Shown here one piece after another: positions 50,201-62,200 of a stretch of DNA of 64,000 bases. The number at the start of each line of letters is the position of its first letter. Position 1 is the stretch's first letter. Made by a program: the position numbers and the translations under genes. This DNA comes from Odontesthes bonariensis (Eukaryota; Chordata; Actinopteri; Atheriniformes; Atherinopsidae): contig NC_134529.1 in NCBI RefSeq assembly GCF_027942865.1, forward strand, positions 25,460,467 to 25,524,466. Direction: 5' to 3'. Below the pieces are notes generated by a model. It was not told where the DNA came from, searched no databases, and saw only the letters and a list, made by a program, of their open reading frames with translations.

Positions 50201-53200
50201 CTTGAAATTGTTCCAGTGGCGCTTTGGTGCGGCGGTGTACTTTGGCACGTTGGCACTCTACACAGGTGTTCGCCCAGTCCCTCACGTCCTTTTTAAGTCC
50301 GTGCCACACAAACTTTGCTGCCACCAGCCGTTGTGAGGCCTTGGTTCCGGGGTGTGAGAGGCTATGGATGGCGTCGAAAACAGGCCGCCTCCACTTCGCA
50401 GGCACAACAGGCCTAGGGGAGCCCATAGAGATGTCGCAAAGCAGAGTGGTGCCAGCGTCGTCGAATGCCACATCCTGAAGCTGCAGCCCAGTAGCGGATG
50501 AACGGCAAGCCTGCACGTCCGGGTCTGTGGCCTGCTCCGTTGCCATGCTGCCGTAGTCCAAACCGAGGTGGACCGCCCCCGCAACAGCACGGGAGAGGCA
50601 GTCAGCAACCTGGTTGTGCTTCCCAGAAAGGTGTGCAATGTCCGTCGTGAACTCTGAGATGTAAGTCAGCTGCCGCTGTTGCCTGCCGGACCATGGCTGA
50701 GTGACTTTGGACATGGCGAAGGTCAGAGGCTTGTGGTCCACAAAAACGGTGAACTGGCGTCCTTCCAGCAGTGAACGAAAGTGTCGGATGGCGAGGTACA
50801 CTCCAAGTAGCTCCCGGTCGAAAGTGCTATACTTCCGTTCACTGGGACGTAACTGCCTGGTGAAAAAGGCGAGAGGCTGCCAAGCATTACCCACCCACTG
50901 CTCGTAAACCGCACCGACCGCGTAGTCCGAGGCGTCCGTGGTAAGTGTGATTGGGGCAGAGGAGGCGGGATGGGCCAACATGGCAGCCTTAGCCAGGGCT
51001 GTCTTAGCGTCCACAAGAGCCTTGTCTCTTTCCGGGTTCCAGTCCACAGTGTGCTTAGGCTTGGCACCTTTCAGAGCCTCGTACAGGGAATGCATAGTTT
51101 GGGCAGCCCTGGGGAGAAAACAGTGGTAAAAGTTAACCATGCCAAGGAACTCCTGTAAGGCTCTGACAGTGACTGGGCGTGGAAAAGTGGTGATGGCCTC
51201 CACTTTTGACGGAAGGGGAACAACCCCGTCCTTCATGACTCTGTGCCCCAGAAAGTCTATGGTGGACCGACCGAACTCGCACTTGGCTGGATTGATGATG
51301 AGCCCGTGCTCGGTAAGTCGCTCGAACAGAGTGCGAAGGTGCGAAAGGTGCTCTGGAGGTGATGAACTGGCCACGAGGATATCGTCAAGGTACACAAACA
51401 GAAAAGGCAGATCCCGTAACACAGAGTCCATGAGACGCTGGAATGTTTGAGCAGCATTTTTGAGCCCAAATGGTGTGCGCAGGAACTCAAACAAACCAAA
51501 CGGTGTGATTACAGCTGTTTTTGGAATGTCGCGAGGGTGTACGGGCACTTGATGGTTTCCTCTGATCAGGTCCACCTTCGAAAACATGACCTTACCAGCC
51601 AGGTGTGCTGAAAAATCCTGGATGTGCGGCACTGGGTAGCGGTCAGGCGTTGTCGCGTCGTTGAGCCGTCGGTAGTCCCCGCAAGGACGCCAGCCCCCCC
51701 CTGGTTTGGGGACGAGGTGTAGGGGAGAGGCCCAAGGACTGTTGGAGCGTCGAACAATCCCCAGGCGCTCCATGGACTCGAACTCTGTCTTGGCTACGGC
51801 AAGCTTGTTCGGCTCGAGGCGTCGAGCGCGGGCGTACACAGGTGGGCCAGTGGTGTCGATGTGGTGCTCTACACCGTGCTTGGCTGTAGAAGAGGAGAAA
51901 GTGGGCTGGGTGAGTGCTGGAAACTCGGCGAGCAGCCGTTGGAAACTGTCCGTGACAGAGAGCAGGCTGGAGAGGTGTTCTGCACCAGAGTCGCTGAGCG
52001 CGCAGGCATAAGAACAGAAAGTGACGGCGTCGATCAAGCGCTGATTTTTAACGTCCACTAACAGTCCAAATGCACACAAAAAATCTGATCCTAAGAGGGG
52101 AACAGCGACTTTGGCAGTCACAAAGTCCCAGCCGAAGCATTGGCCGTCAAAACACAGTTCAACATGCCTTGTGCCGTATGTACGGATAGGGCTTCCATTG
52201 GCGGCTTCCATGGGGGGGCCGTGGGTGTCAGCCACCACGTCCACCTGTGAAGCAGGAAGTAGACTCCGCTGTGCCCTTGTGTCGCAGAGGAATCGCCGGC
52301 CGGAGATGGAGTCGTGGATGAAGAGCAGCCCGCCGGCATGGCCGACGCTCACGGCCACTAGTGAGCGCCGGCCTTGGCGTTTCCCGCTCCACTGAAGTTG
52401 CATGGAGAGCGGCATCGTTTGGCCTTGGGGCCAAACCTGGCATGGTAGTAGCACACACCTGAAGACTGCTGCCGACGCGGGGCTGCTGCTGCGATGAGCA
52501 TGTGATCATCAGATATTTCTGATACAGCAACAGCACCAGCAGGAAGAAGGGCAGCTGCGCAGAGCTGTTGACTAGCCAGGAAACACTTGTCAGCCTCAGC
52601 AGCCAGTTCTCTACAATCAGCTCTGGCAGTGTTGGCCAAAGCAGCTCTCACATGAGCAGGCAGTTGGCGCAGGAAAAGGTGGAGGAAAAGGAAATCTGGC
52701 TTGTTGTCACCGAGCAGATCGAGCATTCGGTCCATTAGCTCTGAGGGCTTGCTGTCACCGAGCCCTTGAAGAGAGAAAAGCCTGCTAGCCCTCTCTGTGT
52801 CAGATAGTTTGAATGTTTTCAGTAAGTATTCTTTCAGAGTTTCATACTTTCTCGTCAGAGGAGAACGTTTAAGAAGGCTCACTACTCTCGATGCCGTAGA
52901 ACTTCCGAGAGCAGATACCACATAGTGGTATTTCGTTTCGTCGGCCGTTATCTGACGCAAGGCAAACTGTGCCTCAGTCTGAGCGAACCAGGCAGAAGAA
53001 GACGATTCCCAGAATTCGGGGAGCTTGAGAGACACAGCGTTTGCGGTCATGGCGATCTGGATACGTCCAGTAAACAAACGTCGGGGTCACCAGTGTGGAA
53101 GTTGCCTTTAGGCGAAAAGATGAGCCGAAAACTTCTCACATTAAGACTCTGTGAGTCACGTTTATTAACTGACAAAAACTCACAGTTCCAACTGACAAAA

Positions 53201-56200
53201 ACTGACAGTTCCAACTGACAAAAACTGACAGTTCCAACTGACAGCTCGCGCATCAACAGAACAGCTGTTATCATGAAACGTCACCGGATCTCTTAAAGAG
53301 ACCGCAACTATTAAATGCATCATAACATTAAAGACGATGAACCAACAACATAACAGATAACAGAACACATATAAGAAAGTGAATTATGCCGTCAGTGTTG
53401 AGAGCACTACAATATATAGATATGTATTTATATGAATTTTCTCTACATATAAACACAGGGCTGCTGCTCAAGAGTGTGTCTATGTTCTATGTTCTGTACT
53501 GACAATGTATTACTTTAGTTACTTTAAGTCATTGTGTTTTGATTTTAAGTAAATAACAACTTTTAGTTTCTTTCTATTTTATTTTTGCTGTTATTTGCAC
53601 TGTCAGAAGCTGGTGAGAAACAACATTTAATTTTGGACTGTGTATTTTTGTAAATACCATGTGAGATGACAATGAAGAATTGTAATAATTTGATCATTAT
53701 TGTTCTAATAGATTCTTTAAGTAATTGGTTAATGATGATTAACAATGATGCTCTTGAGCAGATATGATATGCTTCTAAATATTATGTCTCCTAGTGATGG
53801 AGTTTTCATTTGGATTCTATTCTGTATTGCAGGAGTGGAAGCACAATTGCTCAGTATGAAGTTGAAGCTCCTTTTATCAATGCTGAAGAAATTGAAAATG
53901 TAAAAACTGGGATATTTGGTGAGCTGGCTAAAAGCTACTCAATGACATATGAAGGTAAGACAGTCTAATAAATTTTTTGCGCTTTCTAAATAGTCACAAT
54001 TGTGTTGCCATACTCAGACATACCTGATCTTTGTGTCAGAAACATTCTGTAATAATTTCATGACTTTTGTGTCCTTCTCATAAAGGCGGGACTTTAGAAT
54101 TTTATCCAAAAGAAACTTTTTTCTTTGGACAAACTATGATTGTGAAGTGTGGACCTCCACCAAAGAATTTAGGTTAAGAATGGGAAGCTGAGTGGACACG
54201 TGATAGCAAACCCATAGTTCGCGATACGCAACAAAATGTTTTGAAAGAAAATGGACAATCGAAATTAACTGTGAAGAGTTTTTTTACAGGTGATAAAGGT
54301 AAGAAATAAATGGAGTATGTTATGGTACATAGTTTCCTTCCCAAAATACACACATCTAAAATGGACATGTTGCTTGAGACTTTTATTTGAGGTCTGACCT
54401 AATTGGTTTGCCATTGCAACCATGGTTTATTCTGACGCAATGCCCCAAAATAGATATAGATAGATACAATGTACTATCTGTTGTAAAAATATATTTATTT
54501 ATTTTTTGTACAAACTAGCGGCTGAACTATTGACCTTGTTGCAGTAAAGACAAAATCTCGAATCTCTGTTGCAATTTGAGTAATACGCTGTTCCACTGCT
54601 GCACTGATCAAGTTATGTATCAGTTATGAATTATGGACAACCCTGAACATCCTCTCCATGAGACTGTTATCAGAAAACAGAGTCTCTTCAGTCAAAGGCT
54701 TCTTCAGTTTGGATGCAAAACGGACCGCTACAGGAAATCTTTCCTGCCCACAGCCATCAGCATCTATAATAACTCTTTGATTTAATTTAGCTACATCAAC
54801 ATTTAATTTCCCTCTGGGATAAATAAAGTATTTTGAATTGAATTGAATTGAATTGAATTGAATTAACTATCTATGGATACCATGCCATGATGTGTTCAGG
54901 GTCCCTGCTATAGAAGTCTGATTTCTGACAGCTGTTCTGAGAACAAGCTGGGACCCAATAGGATTCCTGTTTTAGTTAGTAAAAGAAGGAATCGAAAACA
55001 GTCAACCTGCTGGGTGAATCTATCTAATCTGTTAACGGTACCACGTTCAACTCAGAATACATCAGAGACCAGTGTAAACTCCACAAAGCTAGCCTTACTT
55101 AATATTAGATCACTGTCCAACAAGTCACTGTTAGTTAATGACTTCATAATTTCACACAATTTAGATTTTCTTTTTTCTGACAGAAACATGGTTAACAGAG
55201 AGCACAAGTGCGACTGTTGTTAATGAAGCAGCCCCCCCAAACTTTAGTTTTATGGATAAATGCCGAAATGGTAATAAAGGTGGGGTTGAAGCTGCCTTAT
55301 TTAAAGATACCAGTGTAAAGAGATACCAGATACCAGTGTAAAGAGATCTCATTTGGTGATTTCACTTCTTTTGAATATCTGAGTTTTATTTTAAAGGGTG
55401 TTCCTAAAATCCTGTTCTTAATCATTTACAGATCTCCAGGATACTGTGCAAGTTTTATTGATGATTTTTCTGAATTATTGTCTGTTATTTCGACTGATTT
55501 GAACCATTTTATCTTGACCGGGGATTTTAACATTCACATAGATAATATAACGGATGGTCCTGCCAAAGAATTTTCTTCTGTGCTGGACATGTTTGGTTTG
55601 TGGCAACATATAACAGAACCTACCCACTTTCGAGGTCACATTCTGGACCTGGTCATTTGTAAAGGTGTTGATATTTCTTCTGTTGTGGTTATTGATTTGG
55701 CCTTGTCTGACCATTTTTGTATTTTATTTGATTTACATATTACTCAAAATGTTCAAACAACCAGCTTCTCAGTTAAGAAGAGGTACATCAATGAGAAAAC
55801 AAGTGCTCAGTTTAGGAAGGCCATAGCTATGTTACCAATAATGAGCGCAGAGTCGGTTGAAGGAATGCTGGATCATTTTAACTTGAAAATTTTTTATGTA
55901 ATGGAAGCTGTTGCTCCGATAAGAATCAAGAGCACCTTGATCAAGCAGAAAACCCCATGGAGAAACACCACTACGGTCAAAAACCTGAAAAGAGAATGCA
56001 GGAGAGCTGAACGTAAATGGAGGAAAACAAAGCTTCAGATTCACTATGAGCTGTACAAGCTGTGAAAGCCTGCGTAGTTATAACAATGAGCTGTGCAAGG
56101 CCAGACAGCTGCATTTATCTGAAATGATTAATAAGAATGTCAACAATTCTCGAACTCTGTTTGCTATGGTTGAAAAACTCACAAATCCTCCTAAACAGTC

Positions 56201-59200
56201 AAACCCAGTCCTGGTTCTGTTGGACCTCAGCGCTGCGTTTGATACTGTAGATCACAGAATCCTGTTACACAGGCTGGAAAACTGGGTTGGACTTTGTCGA
56301 GGAATTTTCAATGCACGGTGGAAGAATTGAACAAAGTCGTTGCAGTCTTCATAGATTTATTACACACACAAAAACATACAACATGCTCATTTCTGAACAT
56401 GGAGAGATCTCTAACTGAGTGGCTTACTGTCAGTCTTATATAGGCTGACAGTAACTGATAACAGGGCTCATTCCACATCAGCCAATCAGCACAGTTGCTC
56501 TTTGCACTGCTATGTTGAAGAATTGTTGAATGGACACATTAAGCAAACTGAGACTGTATGACTTCACTTGTGTGTGCTTGAGTGTGTTTTCAGTCCAAAG
56601 AACCAGGACTAAAGTGACTTACTGTTCATCACTCAGGTTGACACAGGATGTGCATGTGATAACAGATAAGAGTAATGATGCATTTAAAAGACACAATGCT
56701 TAGTCACACGTTACATACACACGTTAGATTGACAATGCCGTAAACAGAATAATAAAATTCCTTTACAACTTTCTGGAGCGGTCCTTAACTGGTTCAGGTC
56801 CTACTTAGAAGGCCGGAGTTATTTTATTACAATTGGCAGCTATGAATCTGAGCGAGTGGCCATGACTTGTGGAGTCCCCCAGGGGTCAATTCTTGAACCT
56901 CTTCTGTTTAACTTGTATATGCTCCCTTTGGGTCAGATATTGCAGAATTTTAACATCAATTATCACAGTTATGCAGACGATACACAACTTTATGTGTCTC
57001 TGTCACCGGACGACTGCAGCCCAGCAGACGTACTGTGTCAGTGTCTGGAGGAAGTAAACACCTGGATGAGAGAGAATTTTCTACAATTAAATGAAGACAA
57101 AACTGAGATCATTCTGTTTGGTTGCAAAGAGAAGAGGGTCAGCGTTGGTAAATATCTTGAGACTCGGGACCTTACAATCACTGACCAAGTTCGTAACCTC
57201 GGAGTGTTGATAGACTCAGATCTGACTTTCAGCAGCCACATCAAAGCTGTCACCAAGGCAGCTTTTTACCATCTCAGAAACATCAACAGAATTAAAGGTT
57301 TCCGCTCCCAAAAAGACCAGGAGAAACTCATCCATGCATTCCTCTCCAGTAACACATCACACCAGTTTTGAAATCTTTACACTGGCTTCCAGTCAGTCAC
57401 AGAATAGATTTTAAAAGCCTGCTGATGGTTTACAAATCCCAGAACGGTTTAGGCTCAAAATACATCTGTGATATGTTCAGAGAATATAAACCCAGCAGAG
57501 CTCTTAGATCCAAGGACTCAGGCCAGCTGGTCCAGTCCAGAGTCCAGACTAAACATGGAAAAGCAGCATTTAGCTGTTATGCTGCAAACAAGTGGAACAA
57601 ACTGCCAGTGGAGATTAAACTTTCACCAAATGTAGACATTTTTAAATCCAGGTTAAAGACATTTCTGTTCTCATGTGTCTATGCATGCAATATATTTTAA
57701 CTTATCTAGACTGTTGCTTGTTTTTAAATTCATTTAAATTATTTAATTTTTTTCTCTTTATATTCTTTTATGTATTTTTAATGCTTCTTACACTCCTTGC
57801 TGCAATGCTTTTATTTTATGTAAAGCACTTTGAATTGTCTGTACATGAAATGTGCTATATAAATAAATTTTATTTGATTTGATCTAGCTTGTCCACCACT
57901 AGAATTCCTACTGATTCTTGTTACTGTCCAGAATATTAAGAATACACTTACCATCTTTTGAGATAATCAACAATATTCAAACAGTTAAAGCAAAACGTGT
58001 GGTGTGTTTACCGTCAGGCCATTGTATTTGTATTTTTGTACATTGTACTATGATGATGATGATGATGATAATTGTCTTTCATTTCAGGACTTTATGCATC
58101 TAAGTTGAAATTTGGAGAGTCATATTTCAGACAGACGGGAGAGCCCAAAGCAGTGGAAAAACCCGACATCCGAGTGAAACCAGTCAAAAGTCTTGTGCAT
58201 TGTGACAGTACATCTGTGACGCTGGAATGCTCCGTTACTGGTACCTATAAAGTCAAGTTTAATGACTTTGAGGAAGGTAAATATCCCACAGTCCAAAGGC
58301 AATTACAGTAAGTTAGATTGATTGGTGACTCTAAACTGGCTGTTTGGTTCTCTGTCTTTGTGTGTTAGCCCAGTAAATGACCGGTAACCTGTTTTATCTC
58401 TCTTCTGGCCAAGTGTCAGACTGTGATGGGTTCCGGCTCCTTGGGTTAAGGGATGGATGAATGGATGGATGGATGGACAGATAGATCAAATATTTATACT
58501 GCACTACTCGCCAAAAGTTAACTTTAGTCAATGTTTTCATTTAGTTCCAGATAACAAGATCACCCGTAAGTACTCAATACTTGAGGACTGTGAAATAGGG
58601 ACCAAAACGTTCAGCTGTCAATTGGAAAACAATGTATTAGTTAAAAGTGACATCACACTGGACTTCACCAAAACCGGTGAGTACTTATCCAAACATGTGA
58701 ACATTTAGCATTTAATGCTATCCAGATAAAGATATGTCAAAGTAATTATAAAAGTATTCTTTTAAGGTGAATGAAAACTTTCCTTTTTTTTCAGAATTTG
58801 TATGCTTCGATGATGTCTATGGTAATGGAATATTAGATTTCAAAGCTGAGGTAGCTTGTGAGGAAAACAAAGTTGGAAATAAGACAGCAGTCTGTTCTGC
58901 AGATGGTACCTATGTAAATAAACAAGACAACTGTGTCCTGAAAGAGGTTCAGAAACTGCTCGATCAGTCTAAGGTGACATAATTCTTCTGCTGTTTCTGG
59001 CACCAAATGATAGCATGCACAATGCAAAATCAGACAGGTGGCATGTTGTGCCCATGTGTATAATGAATGTTGTAAGTTTGTTCAAATGTAAATATTTTAA
59101 AGAATTTCATGGGGGCAAACAAAATGTCTGCCTTTTGGTGATCACACATAACAAAGGAGTTGGTTCTATGGATCTATGGATATTTCACTATTTTTGGAAC

Positions 59201-62200
59201 AGATAATGAATATGAAAAGGTAATGCGTTAAAGATAGCATGAAACTTTAAAGTCATGACAAAATAATTCTCAGTGTACAGGCCACAATTTAAAAACTAGC
59301 CTTCATTTCATGTACTGCAGATTCCCACGAAAGCAAAAGGTGATCAATATGCTCTAACTAAATTAGTGTAATAATTTTCCAAACAATTTTTCAAACACTG
59401 ATGGTTGATAATAAAATGTTAAAATGAAGACTTTAAAGCGACACTCCGGAATTTTCGACATTGGACCTCATTTCCGAGTCAACCAGAGTGTAAGAAATGT
59501 GTACAGATGTTTGTTTGTTTTTTCCATGCAGCCCTTGTAAAACCACTGGTCGCTGTTGCTAAGCTAGCGCAAGTGATCCACTTTTGGTAGCCTGCCACAA
59601 GAAAACATCTTGCCCAATTCAATAAACACTCAAAGCACATCAATTATTATGTCAGGCAGTGGATGTAAAGGTTTGTGGTGATAGAGTAATGTTTGAAATA
59701 AAACTGACCTTGCATTACATGGATTTTTATCATATGAGGGACTAGTTTCTAGTGGTCAGCGGAATTTTTCCTTGCTCTCGGCAGTTGTGATGTAACTAGT
59801 ACATCGTTCCATAGTCTATTATTGTAAGGTTGGTTTTACTCCCTAAATCTCTCTATCAACGTAGATATTTGCATCGATAGCCTGGCAAGACAATTGATGT
59901 GCTTTGAGTGTTTATTGAATTGGGCAAGACTGTTTTCTTGTGGCAGGCTACAAAAAGTGGATCACTTGCGCTAGCTTAGCAACAGCGACCAGTGGTTTTA
60001 CAAGGGCTGCATGGAAAAAAAAAAAAACATCTGTACACATTTCTTACACTCTGGTTGACTCGGAAATGAGGTCCAATGTCGAAAATTCCGGAGTGTCGCT
60101 TTAAAGCGATTAATAAGAGGCCCCTGAAAATGATGAAAATGAGACTGCAACTCAGAACTTTCTTCCATCAGTATTAACGTTTTAACTGTGGCCAGTTCAA
60201 GGACAAACAATAACTAAATCTTTTTCTCTCAACCGTCACAGAGTATAACTAAAGAAAGACTGCCAGAATTCTTGGACCAACTCAGCAATGTCACTGTGAA
60301 CAACGTAGAGGGTGTAACTGACTCTCCTGCCACCATTAAAGCCATTGTTTCGATATTTGAAAATGTAGCCAATGCAGCTTTATCATTAGGTATCCCAATA
60401 AATAGTAACTTAATGGAGGTAAGTGAATGTATGTGCTTACTAAAAATTAATGGTTTACATATGCTAAGCAATACAGGATTTTGGATCTAATATTTTCCCT
60501 TTTTGTTTATTTGCTTTCCAATTTAGGATGTCTTGTTAACTGCAGGTGTTCTCACCAGTGAGGAAGCAGCAAGTTCATGGGTGACTCTGAACAGTGATAC
60601 CACAAACAATATAGAAACAAAAAGTAACCACTCTGAACCCACAAGTTTCAGCTCATCCTTCTTACAGTCGCTTGAGAATATTACAAAAAGTCTAAACAAC
60701 GAGTCCTTTAACATTGCCACAGATTTTATTCTCTTGAACAAAACTACATTCACTGACAGCTTTAATGAGGAGTTTAATTCCTCAGTGGAGATAGAAATAT
60801 CAGAAGCTGATGGAGGAAGGAAGTCAATCACTGTGATAACATTTTTCTCCATGGATAATGTGCTCCCTGCAAGAGAAGAAGCCAATTCATCGTCTAATTC
60901 TATCAATGGAAGGGTTGCACTTATTCAGTCAAGTGGCAAAATCAATAATATCTCAATAACCTTTGATACTCTAAATGATACTCTGGGGAATCCTAAATGT
61001 GTTTTCTGGAACTTCAGTCTCTTAGATGGTCTCGGAGGATGGGACAATGAGGGCTGTTCCTTGGTAGTCTTTGAAAATGAAACCGTCAGCTGCAACTGCA
61101 ACCATCTCACCTCTTTCTCCATCCTTATGTCACCAAACAGTCCTAAAAACCCTGTTTTGGACATCATAACCTACACTGGAGTTGGCATATCCATGACTTC
61201 TTTGGTCATATGTTTCATCATTGAAGCTGTCATATGGAGAAAATTAAGAAGGAACACTACATCTTACTTGCGTCATGTCTCCATCGTTAACATCGCTGTG
61301 TCTCTCCTGATTGCAAACATCTGGTTTATTATCGGAGCGGCCATTTCCGAAGCAGATCAGGCAAATCCACCAGCATGCAGTGCAGCAGCCTTTTTTATCC
61401 ATTTTTTCTATCTATCCCTGTTCTTCTGGATGTTAGCCTCAGCTTTGCTGCTGTTCTACCGCACAGTCAGCGTCTTTGACGGGTTGTCTAAAACGGCAAT
61501 GTTGGCTATTGGATTCTCTCTCGGATATGGTGCACCTCTCATCATAGCAACAATAACCATAGCTGTAACTGCACCCAAAGAAGAATACATCAGAGATATT
61601 GAGGTCTGCTGGCTTAACTGGGACGAGTCCAGAGCTCTGTTGGCATTTGTGGTCCCTGCACTGTTAATAGTGCTGATAAACTTCATAATCCTGGTTGTGG
61701 TGGTATGCAAATTGTTGAGGAGAAGGGTTGGGGCAAGTGCTGCACAAGCAGCTGAAAAACATGTGCTGGTGGTTATTGCCAGATGTTTGGCTGTGCTCAC
61801 ACCATTATTTGGATCAACTTGGGCTTTGGGAGTTGGAATCATGATCGACCAAACAAATGAGGGAATCCGTATTACATTTGCATTCTTCAATTCATTGCAG
61901 GTACAAATTTATTACCTTTGAATATTGATCTGTATATCATATTGTTTAATGATGTTTTTCTTTTATCACCAAATCCCTCAGAGTTGACATTACTTTGTGT
62001 CTTTAGGGTTTCTTCATTTTGGTGTTTGGACTACTGTTGGACAAAACGGTATGTCTAAATATTGAAATTTTTGACCAACTTTATTTTACTAACTTTTAAG
62101 AAACATCCACCTCTACTCATACTTTTGAAAATGTGTAACTAAAGTTTTATATATGAATGAATGATTCCAGTAGAGTTATGGTGTTTATATTACAAAGTGA

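Larger units (their letters stand above)
48876..53411 (-). mobile_element. Ty3/gypsy LTR retrotransposon, young
   Basis: Two direct LTRs (48876-49170, 295 bp; 53094-53411, 318 bp), both TGTGGAAG...ACTACA. By eye they differ at three positions plus one extra 23-bp internal repeat, implying recent insertion. The element is in reverse orientation inside a receptor B intron; copy A has the intron without it. On the - strand a primer-binding-like TGGTGACCCCGACGT follows the 5' LTR. The target duplication is 4-5 bp within an AT repeat, so it cannot be set exactly. Confidence 0.93.
54086..58676 (+). other. Copy B: Ig-like domain exons
   Basis: Exons 54086-54298, 58088-58276 and 58545-58676 correspond to A's two Ig-like domains. 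Domain 1 has the stop described at 54175, and its closing cysteine is lost (LYEC in A reads LYAS in B). Domain 2 keeps its cysteines ([15 protein letters not shown]). The intron between the first two exons was enlarged by LINE and LTR insertions. Confidence 0.75.

Noticed and set aside
49266-52395. Several + strand frames (for example 49266-49583, 52111-52395)
   Set aside because: Opposite-strand shadows of the gypsy pol frame.
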